NCBI RefSeq assembly: GCF_014646055.1
Contig: NZ_BMMS01000018.1
Coordinates: 1-64,000 of the forward strand
Direction of reading: 5' to 3'
Source of the DNA: Wenjunlia tyrosinilytica
GTDB taxonomy: Bacteria > Actinomycetota > Actinomycetes > Streptomycetales > Streptomycetaceae
Length of the DNA stretch: 64,000 nt
Shown here: positions 28,519-36,650 of the stretch, one piece after another
Layout: each line of letters begins with the position of its first letter
Numbering within the stretch: the first letter of the stretch is position 1
The notes under the pieces: generated by a model
What the model was told of the DNA's origin: nothing
The model's database searches: none
What the model saw: the letters and a program-made list of their open reading frames with translations, nothing else
Position numbers and translations under genes: made by a program

Positions 28519-29007
28519 TCAGCTCTCCAGGGCCCAGCCGACGGCCTCCTCCGGCGAGGAGGCCTGCCGGGGCCCCGGCAGCTCGGTGCCCCCGGCGTCG
28601 AGCACCCGCCAGCCGCCGAGGCCGATGACGGGCGTGGAGCCCGACCGTACGGCCATGGCGACCTCCGACAGCGTGCCCCAGGAGCCGCCCACGGCGATCA
28701 CCGCGTCCGCCGAGGCGACCAGGACGTGGTTGCGGGCCTGGCCCATGCCCGTGACGATCGCCGCGGACAGCTCACGGTTGGCGCCGGTCCGGTCGGCGCC
28801 GGACAGCACGCCGATCACCAGCCCGCCCGCCCGTGCGGCCCCCTCGGCGGCGGCCTCCATGACACCGCCGTAGCCACCGCACAGCACAACCGCCCCGGCC
28901 GCCGCCAGCAGCTCTCCCACGGAGCGAGCCGCGGCCGCCTCCTCGGGCGTGCACACGCTGGGGCCGCACACGGCCACCTGCCGTACCTGACCGGATCCTC
29001 CGGACAC
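28519..29007 (-). CDS. LOG-family/TIGR00725-type nucleotide-binding protein
   Basis: About 162 residues with the TIGR00725 features: VAVCGPSVCTPEEAAAA, GELLAAAGAVVLCGGYGGVMEAAAEGA (the GGYGGVM phosphate-binding loop), VIGVLSG and AVIAVGGSWGTLSEVA (the GGxGTxxE motif). The fold is that of lysine-decarboxylase-like LOG proteins, some of which are cytokinin ribosyl hydrolases; members of the TIGR00725 branch have no known activity. The start is uncertain: GTG at 29007 fits position and family length, while GGAGGA lies just inside it. It is 16 nt after msrB, likely the same transcript. Confidence 0.78.
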   Translation of the reverse strand: MSGGSGQVRQVAVCGPSVCTPEEAAAARSVGELLAAAGAVVLCGGYGGVMEAAAEGAARAGGLVIGVLSGADRTGANRELSAAIVTGMGQARNHVLVASADAVIAVGGSWGTLSEVAMAVRSGSTPVIGLGGWRVLDAGGTELPGPRQASSPEEAVGWALES

Positions 29008-29023
29008 GACCGCGGCCCGGCGC

Positions 29024-29428
29024 CTACGCGTCCGGGGCCAGGCGCAGCGAGATCGAGTTGATGCAGTAGCGCTGGTCCGTCGGGGTCGGGTAGCCCTCGC
29101 CCTCGAAGACATGGCCCAGATGTGAGCCGCAGGTGGAGCACCGGACCTCGACGCGGACCATGCCGTGGGAGCGGTCCTCGATCAGCTCGACGGCCTTGGA
29201 GTCCGCCGGGTCGTAGAACGACGGCCAGCCGCAGTGGCTCTCGAACTTCGTGTCGGAGCGGAACAGTTCCGCCCCGCACGCCCGGCAGGAGTACACGCCG
29301 GTGGTCTTCGTGTCGGTGTACTCACCGGTGAACGCCTGCTCGGTGCCCGCCTCGCGCAGCACCCGGAACTCGGATGGAGTCAGCTGCTCGCGCCACTCGT
29401 CCTCGGACTTCTCGACTTCGTAGGCCAT
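29024..29428 (-). CDS. msrB: Peptide-methionine (R)-S-oxide reductase
   Basis: A 134-residue enzyme that reduces methionine-R-sulfoxide in proteins after oxidative damage, with thioredoxin as donor. It has the two zinc CxxC pairs (SCRACG and CSTCG), the substrate loop HCGWPSFY, and the catalytic Cys in RYCINSISL. The ATG at 29428 has no ribosome binding site but TAGGCT six bases upstream, and the TAG of that box is the stop codon of murC. The mRNA is thus probably leaderless and independent of murC, while the LOG gene follows 16 nt later. Confidence 0.96.
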   Translation of the reverse strand: MAYEVEKSEDEWREQLTPSEFRVLREAGTEQAFTGEYTDTKTTGVYSCRACGAELFRSDTKFESHCGWPSFYDPADSKAVELIEDRSHGMVRVEVRCSTCGSHLGHVFEGEGYPTPTDQRYCINSISLRLAPDA

Positions 29429-29434
29429 GTCTGA

Positions 29435-29440
29435 AGCCTA
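29435..29440 (-). promoter_or_regulatory. Leaderless -10 box of msrB embedded in the murC stop
   Basis: TAGGCT (29435-29440 on the minus strand) ends six bases before the msrB ATG; its first three bases are the murC stop codon TAG. Confidence 0.6.
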
Positions 29441-30832
29441 CGACTCGAGCCTCGCGAGGATCTCGGGGCCGAGGAAGGTCACATCGCCCGCGCCCATCGT
29501 CAGGACGAGGTCGCCGGGGCGGGCCAGCCCGGCCACGACGCCGGGGACGGCGGTCATCGAGTGCTCGGCACGCACCTCGGCGCCGAGCGCGGCGGCCGCG
29601 CGGACCACGATGTCGCTGGTCACGCCCGGCACCGGGTCCTCACGCGCCGGGTAGATGTCCATCACGACCGCGGAGTCGGCGAGCGCCAGGGCCTCGCCCA
29701 TCTCCTTGCCGAGCTGCTGGGTGCGGCTGAACAGGTGGGGCTGGAAGACCACCAGGACCCGGCCCCCGCCCGCGTTGCCGCGGATCGCCTCGAGGTCGGC
29801 GGCGATCTCGGTGGGGTGGTGGGCGTAGGAGTCGATGACCTGCACGCCGCGGGCGGTGCCCTTGACCTGAAGGCGCCGGCGTACGCCGGTGTACTGGGCC
29901 AGGGCGGGGCCGAGGTCGGCCGCGGGAACGCCCAGCGCGGCGCCCGCGGCGAGGGCGGCCACCGCGTTGTGCGCGTAGTGGCGGCCGGGGACGGACACCT
30001 TGAACGGCAGTTCGCCTCCGCCGAAGGATTCCGGCAGCGCCACCGTGACCTCGCTCGCCAGGCCCTTCGGCTCGAACTTCAGCACCCGCACATCGGCGTC
30101 GTCCGCCTCGCCGACCCGGATGATCCGCAGGTCCTGGCGGGTGATCCGGGAGGCCAGCTCCCGGGCGCCCGGGTTGTCGGCGGAGACGACCAGGGCGCCA
30201 CCGGGGGTGATCCGGTCGACGAAGGTCACGAAGGACTCGTAGACCTCTTCGAGCGAGGCGTAGTTGGCGTGGTGGTCCAGCTCCACATTGAGGACGATCG
30301 CCACCTCGGGCGCGTACTTGTGGAAGCTGCGGTCGCTCTCGTCGGCCTCGGCGACGAAGATGTCGCCGGTGCCGTGGTGGGCGTTGGAGCCGGGCTCGTT
30401 GAGATCGCCGCCGATGGCGAACGACGGGTCGAGGCCCAGGCTGGACAGGCTCACCGCGAGCATGCTGGTCGTGGTGGTCTTGCCGTGCGTGCCCGCGACG
30501 GCGATGGCGCGGCGCCCCTCCATCAGGGCGGCGAGGGCGTCGGCGCGGTGGACGATCGGAATCCCGCGCTCGGTGGCGGCGGCGATCTCCGGGTTGTCGG
30601 TGCGAATGGCGCTGGAGACCACCACACAGCTCGCGTCCTCGGCCAGATGCTCGGCCGCGTGGCCGATGTGCACCTCGGCGCCGAGCTGCTTGAGTGCCAG
30701 GACCGTCGCGGACTCCTTGGCGTCGCTGCCCGCGACGTGGGCCCCGCGCATCGCGAGGATCTTCGCCAGGCCCGACATTCCCGCACCGCCGATGCCGACG
30801 AAGTGCGGGCGGTCCATGGAGGCCGGTGCCAT
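29438..30832 (-). CDS. murC: UDP-N-acetylmuramate--L-alanine ligase
   Basis: A 464-residue Mur ligase that adds L-alanine to UDP-MurNAc with ATP, the first amino acid of the peptidoglycan stem. Seen are HFVGIGGAGMSGLAKIL at the N-terminus, the ATP P-loop AVAGTHGKTTTTSML, FVAEADESDRSF, NVELDHHANY, and DSYAHHPTEI. The ATG at 30832 has GGGGAG eight bases upstream; longer in-frame starts are rejected. It is far from a dcw cluster, as in other Streptomyces. It stops inside the msrB promoter. Confidence 0.96.
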   Translation of the reverse strand: MAPASMDRPHFVGIGGAGMSGLAKILAMRGAHVAGSDAKESATVLALKQLGAEVHIGHAAEHLAEDASCVVVSSAIRTDNPEIAAATERGIPIVHRADALAALMEGRRAIAVAGTHGKTTTTSMLAVSLSSLGLDPSFAIGGDLNEPGSNAHHGTGDIFVAEADESDRSFHKYAPEVAIVLNVELDHHANYASLEEVYESFVTFVDRITPGGALVVSADNPGARELASRITRQDLRIIRVGEADDADVRVLKFEPKGLASEVTVALPESFGGGELPFKVSVPGRHYAHNAVAALAAGAALGVPAADLGPALAQYTGVRRRLQVKGTARGVQVIDSYAHHPTEIAADLEAIRGNAGGGRVLVVFQPHLFSRTQQLGKEMGEALALADSAVVMDIYPAREDPVPGVTSDIVVRAAAALGAEVRAEHSMTAVPGVVAGLARPGDLVLTMGAGDVTFLGPEILARLES

Positions 30833-30935
30833 CTGCGTTACTCCCCGAGGTGCGGTGCGGTTCTGCGGGTGGCACCCGGGTGCCCGGCGTCCGGGCGCCG
30901 CGGGTGCGGTGTGCCTAGATTCTGCACCACTGAGT

Positions 30936-30982
30936 GGGTGCGCCGCGGCGGCGGCCGCGGCGACCGGCCCCGCGGCGCACCC
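30936..30982 (-). terminator. Terminator after the small Rossmann-type protein gene
   Basis: A 13-bp perfect stem (30936-30948 with 30970-30982) lies 11 nt past the stop of the 155-residue gene and before murC. Confidence 0.7.
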
Positions 30983-30993
30983 CGCCCCGGACG

Positions 30994-31461
30994 TCACTCG
31001 GTGTGAGCGAAGAGTTTGAGGACGGGGACGCCCACTTTGTGCCTCGCCCGCGATGCCCAGTCACGGTGGAAGAACTCCTCCACCAGGTGCGGCGCCGTCA
31101 TCACCACCACCTCGTCGGCCTTGGCCTCGTCGACGATGGAGCGCAGCATGTCGAGGGGGTTCTCCTCCACCACCTGGCCGACGGCCTCGGAACCGGCGTC
31201 GCGCAGCGCCCGCAGGCTGTGCTCCAGGGCCAGGGCCGCCACGGGTGCGGCCTTCTCGCCCTCCGGCTCCTCGCGTTCGCGGGCGGCCTGGTCGAGCTGG
31301 CCGAGGGCGACATCGTCCAAGGCACGCAGCAGCCTGTCCTGGTCGCCGCGCGGCTGCATGAGCACGATGAAGGAGACCTGCTCGTCGTCGTGGAGCGTGG
31401 TCAGCAGCTCCACATCGGCGGGGACGAGCGGCTTCTCGATCATCAACACGGTCGTGAACAC
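30994..31461 (-). CDS. Actinobacterial UspA-like small protein (often mislabelled indole-3-glycerol phosphate synthase)
   Basis: A 155-residue cytoplasmic protein. It has beta-alpha-beta-like elements (FTTVLMIEKPLVPADVELL, SFIVLMQPRG, DEVVVMTAPHLVEEFFHRD) and ends in ARHKVGVPVLKLFAHTE, a pattern like the universal stress/Rossmann fold. Streptomyces orthologues are often called indole-3-glycerol phosphate synthase, but the TIM-barrel motifs of TrpC are absent and the length is too short. Function is unknown. The GTG at 31461 has GAAGGA six bases upstream. Confidence 0.72.
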   Translation of the reverse strand: MFTTVLMIEKPLVPADVELLTTLHDDEQVSFIVLMQPRGDQDRLLRALDDVALGQLDQAAREREEPEGEKAAPVAALALEHSLRALRDAGSEAVGQVVEENPLDMLRSIVDEAKADEVVVMTAPHLVEEFFHRDWASRARHKVGVPVLKLFAHTE

Positions 31462-31596
31462 GGGACGTCCTTCTCTCTCACGGGCCCCACAAGCCCCTTC
31501 AGAACCATCCTGCCTCGGTCCGGCACGCGGCACGCGCCGATGCGCCACCCCACGGGGGTGTACGGGAGAGGTGTTCCAGGGAACGGGGGCAAGAGC

Positions 31597-32382
31597 TCAT
31601 GGTCGGTTGTCGCGGGTGTACCGGGTGAACAGGAATCCGTCCTCCTCCAGGACGGACGACAGGGTGAGGCGCTGGGGGTTCTCGAGGCGCGGCCCGTCCA
31701 TGATCCTTGCCGCGTCCCCGGCGGTGACCAGCGGTGCCAGGGTCAGGCACAGCTCGTCGAGGGCCCCGGCGAGGCAGAGACCGGCCAGCAGACGAGGGCC
31801 GCCCTCGGTGAGCAGCCGGAGATGGCCCCGCTCGGCGAGGGCCGCCACCGCCCGGGCGGGCTCCACACCCCGGCCCTCGCCCGCCACCACGACGTCGGCC
31901 ACGGCACGGGCGGCCCTCATCCGGTCCTCCGGGGCGTGCGCGCCGGTGAGCACGATGGTCGGCACGAGTGGGTCGGTGAACAGGGGCGCCGAGAAGTCCA
32001 GGTCCAGGCCGGCGGTGACGACGGCGATGGCCGGGGCCGGGGGCTGGCCGAGGGCGGCCCGCCGCTCGGCGAACACCTCACGGGCCCGGGCCGGGCGGTA
32101 GCCCTCCTGGCGTACCGTTTCAGCGCCTACGACGACGGCGTCCGCAAGCCCGCGCAGGACACCGAAGACCCGCATGTCGGCGGGGCTGGACAGGGCCTGG
32201 GACCGCCCTTCGTGGTGGGCGGCTCCGTCGAGGCTGGAGACCATGTTCGCCCGCAGCCAGGGATGGCCCTCCCGGACGGCGCCGGGGTACTCGTACTCAT
32301 CGGCGAGGGCGTCGACGGAGTCGAGCTCCGGTGCGGGGTCCGGCTTGCCGGGGGTGGCGGAGACGGTGAACAGACGGCGCAT
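31597..32382 (-). CDS. RibD C-terminal-type pyrimidine reductase family protein
   Basis: A 261-residue protein with the bacterial RibD C-terminal/dihydrofolate-reductase-like fold: WLRANMVSSLDGAA at the start of the domain, FGVLRGLADAVVVGAETVRQEGY, and LLTEGGPRLLAGL, the usual NADPH and substrate contacts. Members reduce the ribosyl side chain of pyrimidines in riboflavin synthesis, but this stand-alone form is not linked to rib genes here. The ATG at 32382 has AACACT seven bases upstream and no ribosome binding site. It is divergent from zapE across 37 bp. Confidence 0.85.
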   Translation of the reverse strand: MRRLFTVSATPGKPDPAPELDSVDALADEYEYPGAVREGHPWLRANMVSSLDGAAHHEGRSQALSSPADMRVFGVLRGLADAVVVGAETVRQEGYRPARAREVFAERRAALGQPPAPAIAVVTAGLDLDFSAPLFTDPLVPTIVLTGAHAPEDRMRAARAVADVVVAGEGRGVEPARAVAALAERGHLRLLTEGGPRLLAGLCLAGALDELCLTLAPLVTAGDAARIMDGPRLENPQRLTLSSVLEEDGFLFTRYTRDNRP

Positions 32383-32405
32383 GTCGGGCAGTGTTGCACG
32401 CCCCG

Positions 32406-32411
32406 TAGAGT
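32406..32411 (+). promoter_or_regulatory. Leaderless -10 box (TAGAGT) of zapE
   Basis: TAGAGT ends eight bases before the zapE GTG, in a 37-bp divergent gap shared with the reductase gene on the other strand. Confidence 0.45.
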
Positions 32412-32419
32412 GAGGGGTT

Positions 32420-33598
32420 GTGTCCCCAGCAGCACGTCCTTCCAAACCAGGTCACTGCGGCGAGTCGCGCCCCGATCAGGGCCCCCACCAGGCCGGGACC
32501 CTACCGCCGTCGCCGTCCCAGGCCCTGTCCCCGGCCCCGTCCCCAGCCGCGGACGGGCGAGCGCCCGTGACCCTGTGCGAGCGCCACCCCGTCGTGCCCG
32601 CCGACCGACTGGTCGCCGAGATGGTGCCGCCGCCGCGCTTCGACGGTGTGCGGTTCGCCACCTACATTCCCGACTCCGGCCGACCCAGTCAGGCGGAGGC
32701 CGTGGGGGTGCTGGAGGGATTCGCGGCCGGTTTGGCGGGGGCGACGGCGAGCGGTCAGGGGAGCAGACGCTGGTTCCGCCGGGCCCCGGCGGCCCCGGCC
32801 GGCCCCAAGGGTGTCTACCTCGACGGTGGGTACGGCGTGGGGAAGACCCATTTGCTGGCGTCGCTGTGGCATGCCGCTCCCGGGCCGAAGGCCTTCGGGA
32901 CGTTTGTGGAGCTGACGAACCTGGTCGGTGCGCTCGGCTTCCAGCAGGCGGTGGAGGCGCTGTCCGGGCACGTCCTGGTGTGCATCGACGAGTTCGAGCT
33001 GGACGATCCGGGAGACACGGTGTTGGTCTCGACGCTGCTCGGGCGTCTGGCCGACGCGGGGGTGAGGCTGGCGGCGACGTCGAACACGCTGCCGGGGAAG
33101 CTGGGGGAGGGGCGCTTCGCGTCGGCGGACTTCATGCGGGAGATCCAGGGGTTGTCGGCACACTTCCGGAGCCTGCGGATCGACGGTGAGGACTACCGGC
33201 ACCGGGGGCTGCCGGACGCGCCGGCGCCGTACACCGACGAGGAAGTGACCGAGGCCGCGGGGCGGGCGGTGGGGGCGTCGCTGGACGACTTCGGGGATTT
33301 GCTGAGTCACTTGGCGAAGGTGCACCCGAGCCGGTACGGGGCGATGTGCGACGGGGTGGACGCGGTGTTCTTGCGCGCGGTGCATCCGGTGCCGGACCAG
33401 AACACGGCCTTGCGGTTGGTGGTGCTGGCGGACCGGTTGTACGACCGAGAGGTGCCGGTGGTGGCGTCGGGGACGCCGTTCGACCGGATCTTCAGCGACG
33501 AAATGCTGAGGGGCGGATACCGCAAGAAGTATTTGCGAGCGGTCTCGCGGTTGGTGGCGCTGGCCAGAGACAGCGAGACCCTGGTCACGCGGGACTGA
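32420..33598 (+). CDS. zapE: ZapE/AFG1-type ATPase
   Basis: A 392-residue AAA-type ATPase. Walker A is YLDGGYGVGKTHLLASL and Walker B is VLVCIDEFELDDPGD, with RLAATSNTLPGKL (sensor-1 Asn), all typical of the ZapE/AFG1 family, which in Proteobacteria acts at the Z ring. The N-terminal 45 residues are Pro-rich and probably disordered; a start at GTG 32567 is possible. The GTG at 32420 is supported by TAGAGT upstream. The role in Streptomyces division is not established. Confidence 0.9.
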   Translation: MSPAARPSKPGHCGESRPDQGPHQAGTLPPSPSQALSPAPSPAADGRAPVTLCERHPVVPADRLVAEMVPPPRFDGVRFATYIPDSGRPSQAEAVGVLEGFAAGLAGATASGQGSRRWFRRAPAAPAGPKGVYLDGGYGVGKTHLLASLWHAAPGPKAFGTFVELTNLVGALGFQQAVEALSGHVLVCIDEFELDDPGDTVLVSTLLGRLADAGVRLAATSNTLPGKLGEGRFASADFMREIQGLSAHFRSLRIDGEDYRHRGLPDAPAPYTDEEVTEAAGRAVGASLDDFGDLLSHLAKVHPSRYGAMCDGVDAVFLRAVHPVPDQNTALRLVVLADRLYDREVPVVASGTPFDRIFSDEMLRGGYRKKYLRAVSRLVALARDSETLVTRD

Positions 33599-33657
33599 CG
33601 GTCGTTGGTGGCGGGCGTGGTGTTTGCCGAAGCCGTCGTCAGCGAGAGAACGACATC

Positions 33658-33890
33658 GTGGCGCGGGCGGCCCTGCGGCCCGACTGCGGCAAGGCCCACG
33701 GGGACGCGCTCGGACGGTGCGGCACCGGGGCCGCGCCGTGGTGCGTCGTCCCCGCCGACGACAAGTGACACCGGAACGGGCTCGTCGGCGAGCTGCTCCT
33801 CGAACACCTCCGGGAGATCGAGCCGGTCCATCCGCCGGCCGACCTCGATGTGGAGGAGTACCGCACGATGCCGCTGGAGACCTGGTCCGA
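33658..33890 (+). pseudogene. Remnant of a ppk2-type polyphosphate kinase (C-terminus only)
   Basis: Translation in one frame gives DALGRCGTGAAPWCVVPADDK, then a TGA (33766-33768), then HRNGLVGELLLEHL and PPADLDVEEY. This is the C-terminus of PPK2, where the intact family reads APWYVVPADRKWYRNW, so the TGA replaces the Trp codon of WYRNW. Only about 75 residues of the roughly 270-300 are left, with no start and no N-terminal kinase part upstream, where zapE ends. I read it as a decayed gene fragment. Confidence 0.75.
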
Positions 33891-33924
33891 CGTCAGTTCG
33901 CATGAACCGGCGCTCCGGCCGCGC

Positions 33925-35643
33925 TCAGGGCAGGAGCCTGTCCAGGAACGCGTTGGAGAAGACCCGCCCGGGGTCGTACCTGTTGAGGATGGACCTCGCC
34001 GTCTCCCACCCCTCGAACGACGCCGGGATCGAGTCGGTCAGCGCACCCCGGTCCGTCCATGCCCCGCTGTCGGTGTACGCCCAGCCCTTGGACCACTCCG
34101 GGCGCACAGCGGCGTACGAGCCGGTGTAGTTCGACAGGATCCACTGCTCCAGTTCGCGGAAGAATCCCGCCGCCCCCGGCGTGCCGGGATACGTGGCGAA
34201 GTCCAGCCACACCACCGTGTCCCACTCCGGATGTCCGGCGTCGGCGCGGGCGGGGGAGAGGAGCGCCGCGGTGGTACCCCGGTCAACCCCCGTCACTCGC
34301 AGCTCGATCGGTCCATTGACCGGGAACGACCCCCGGGCCTGGTAGGCGCCCAGCTGCGACCGGTAGCGCCCCACGAACTCGTACACCACGCGCTGCACCT
34401 GAGCCCGTGAAGTGAGCACCGCCCAGCCCGCCTCCACGATCCTCAGCGTGGAGGTCTCCACGTACAGCAGCGGGTTCTTCGACCAGCCCCACACATCCCA
34501 GGTCCCGGTGGTGATCAGCCCCGACCCCACGATCGCCATGGCCAGCTTGGTGAATTCCGGGGTGCACCCGGTGTCGCCCGAGACGATCCTCCCCAGGAAC
34601 CCCGACATCTCCTCCGTGACCCGGTTGGCGAAGGTGTACGGGTACGGCGAGTCGATCTGCTTGGACAGGAGCGGGCGGTTCGGCGCCACGCTCCACACCT
34701 TCAGCCAGGGCACATCGGTGAACGGGAACCAGATCGCCTCCACCCGTCCCGTGCGCGCCACGTACGAGGCGAGGGTCCGGCCCCCGCTGCCCGGGGAGGC
34801 GAAGACGGTGCCCACCGGCACGTCGAACCAGTTCTGGCAGCGCAGACGGGTGTTGGCCGCCGCCCTCAGTGTCACCTCGACGACGAATGCCCGGCCGAGG
34901 TGGACGAGGAAGGCGCCGATGTCCGGGTCGGACCGGTCGAACGTCCTGAGCGTGTACGTCCCCCGCTCCGCGTCCCACACCACGGCTGTCAGCGAGGTGA
35001 CCAGGTCGCTGAGCGTGCCGAAGCCCGAGCCCGCGGGCGGGTTCTCTCCGGGGGCCGGTACCCCCGTGCCGTGGCCGCCGATGGCCAGCGCTCCGCCGAT
35101 CGTCAGCTGCCCCGGTGCGGTGGTGGCGGCGAGCCCGTAGCCCGCTTGTTCCAGGCGGGTGAGCACAGCCTCCAGGGTCGCCCCCGCCTGCGCCGTGACG
35201 GTGGGCGGTGCGCCCGGGCGGACCGTGATCGCGGTGAGGTCGGCCGTGGTGTCCACGAGCACCGTTCCGGCCGGATCCGTGCCCGCCGGGAGCACCAGCG
35301 GCGACCAGTTGTGGCCCTTGCCGCGGGCGCGAACACGGTACTGGTTGGCGTGTGCCCAGTCGGCGACGGCGACCACGTCGTCCGGGGTTCTGGGCACGGC
35401 CGTCCAGACATTCTCGACGATGATCTCCAACGACCAGTTCCGGAAGGCCTGTTGGACCAGCGGGACGCCGGGCGGGAAACTGGGCGGCGGTGCGAGTGTG
35501 GAGGCGGCGCTGCCTGCCGGAACGCGGTGGGCCGGTGTCCAGGTGGCGGCCGCGGCGGCGGTGGCGGCCGCGGTGAGAAGGGTGCGGCGGGAGATGCGGG
35601 AGAGGTTCACACGCGGTCGTCCCGGACCGCTGTCGGTGGGCAT
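33925..35643 (-). CDS. Secreted FAD-dependent oxidase, type II cholesterol-oxidase-like
   Basis: A 572-residue enzyme of the vanillyl-alcohol-oxidase/PCMH flavoprotein group. It has a Tat signal (SRISRRTLLTAAATAA), the FAD domain (RVRARGKGHNWSPLVLP, where H111 is in the place of the covalently flavinylated His of type II cholesterol oxidase from Brevibacterium, and LTIGGALAIGGHGTGVP), and a C-terminal substrate-binding part. The substrate is likely a sterol or another bulky alcohol. The ATG at 35643 has GGAAGGA upstream. It is divergent from the Asp23 gene across 263 bp, in which 35740-35790 is AT-rich. Confidence 0.87.
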   Translation of the reverse strand: MPTDSGPGRPRVNLSRISRRTLLTAAATAAAAATWTPAHRVPAGSAASTLAPPPSFPPGVPLVQQAFRNWSLEIIVENVWTAVPRTPDDVVAVADWAHANQYRVRARGKGHNWSPLVLPAGTDPAGTVLVDTTADLTAITVRPGAPPTVTAQAGATLEAVLTRLEQAGYGLAATTAPGQLTIGGALAIGGHGTGVPAPGENPPAGSGFGTLSDLVTSLTAVVWDAERGTYTLRTFDRSDPDIGAFLVHLGRAFVVEVTLRAAANTRLRCQNWFDVPVGTVFASPGSGGRTLASYVARTGRVEAIWFPFTDVPWLKVWSVAPNRPLLSKQIDSPYPYTFANRVTEEMSGFLGRIVSGDTGCTPEFTKLAMAIVGSGLITTGTWDVWGWSKNPLLYVETSTLRIVEAGWAVLTSRAQVQRVVYEFVGRYRSQLGAYQARGSFPVNGPIELRVTGVDRGTTAALLSPARADAGHPEWDTVVWLDFATYPGTPGAAGFFRELEQWILSNYTGSYAAVRPEWSKGWAYTDSGAWTDRGALTDSIPASFEGWETARSILNRYDPGRVFSNAFLDRLLP

Positions 35644-35906
35644 GGTGGACGTCCTTCCGGCGCGCGGCGCGCCGTCCCGTTGCGTCGCACGCGGCTCGAA
35701 GGGGAGTGGATTTCAGGCCGGTTCGGCGGCAGAGTAATCTGACGATCTATCAGTTACAATGCGAAATGACGGACGATGTGCTATGGGAAGCGGCACTTGA
35801 GAACTCCCCGAGAAAATTCAGGAATCCGCGTGACGACCACGTGCCTCGTGTGTCCACAGTGGTGTCAGGGCCTCACGGCCATGGACGATCGAGGAGGAAG
35901 CACCTC

Positions 35907-36443
35907 ATGACCACCAACACGGGCCAGTCGGCCGCCGCTTCGGCGACCGGAGGGGGCCAAGGCGTGGCGGCCGTCCCGGCACAGGCGGCGGGCTCGAAGG
36001 AGCCGGTGGAGCTCGGCGGCACCGCGATCGAGGTGCGCGGATCCGGGCCGCTCGCGGCGCCGGCGGAGCGCGGCAGGACCTCCATCGCGGACGGCGTGGT
36101 GGAGAAGATCGCGGGTATGGCGGCCCGCGAAGTGCCCGGCGTCCACGCGCTCGGCGGAGGTCTCGCCCGCACCCTCGGCGCCGTGCGCGACCGCGTTCCC
36201 GGCGGCCGCACCAATGTCGCCCGCGGGGTGAAGGTCGAGGTCGGTCAGCGGCAGACCGCCATCGACATCGACCTCGTGGTGGAGTACGGAGTGCCCATCA
36301 CCGAGGTCGCCTCCGACGTGCGGGAGAACGTCATCGCGGCGGTCGAGCGGATGACCGGCCTGGAGGTCGTGGAGGTCAATGTCTCCGTGATCGACGTCCA
36401 CCTCCCGGACGAGGACGAGGACCCCGACACCCGCGTGCAGTAG
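35907..36443 (+). CDS. Asp23/Gls24 family envelope stress protein
   Basis: A 178-residue protein with an Ala/Gly-rich first 40 residues, then the Asp23 domain (about 65-170): RTSIADGVVEKIAGMAAREVPGV, VARGVKVEVGQRQTAIDIDLVVEYG, and VASDVRENVIAAVERMTGLEVVEVNV. Asp23 proteins coat the inner face of the membrane in Staphylococcus and respond to alkaline or envelope stress; the actinobacterial role is unknown. The ATG at 35907 has GAGGAGGAAG upstream. It is followed by repeat-rich non-coding DNA and converges with treZ. Confidence 0.9.
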   Translation: MTTNTGQSAAASATGGGQGVAAVPAQAAGSKEPVELGGTAIEVRGSGPLAAPAERGRTSIADGVVEKIAGMAAREVPGVHALGGGLARTLGAVRDRVPGGRTNVARGVKVEVGQRQTAIDIDLVVEYGVPITEVASDVRENVIAAVERMTGLEVVEVNVSVIDVHLPDEDEDPDTRVQ

Positions 36444-36464
36444 GCGAGCGGCTCCCGCGGGCGG

Positions 36465-36650
36465 CGTCAGCCGGGTCCGCTCAGCCCGCTCAGGCCCCAG
36501 CCCGCTCAAGCCCTCAGCCCGCTCAGCCGGGTGCGGCCGAGCTCCCGCCGGCCGGTCCCGCCGACCGGTCCTGTCCAGCCGTCCGCGGCAGCCGTCCTGC
36601 GCAGCCGTCCTGCGCAGCCGGTCCCTGTTCAGTCGATCCCTGTTCAGTCG
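36465..36650. repeat. Short tandem repeats between Asp23 gene and treZ
   Basis: Loose CAGCCCGCTCA copies, then GCAGCCGTCCTGC twice in tandem (13 bp), then GATCCCTGTTCAGTC-like units (15 bp) up to the treZ stop. They fill the gap between the convergent genes. Confidence 0.7.

Noticed and set aside
30994-31461. Indole-3-glycerol phosphate synthase
   Set aside because: The protein is 155 residues and has no TrpC barrel motifs; the common name for these proteins is a likely misannotation.
33346-33768. A 140-codon plus-strand frame as a gene
   Set aside because: Its first two thirds are out of frame with zapE inside zapE; only the end, outside zapE, reads as PPK2, so it is not one gene.
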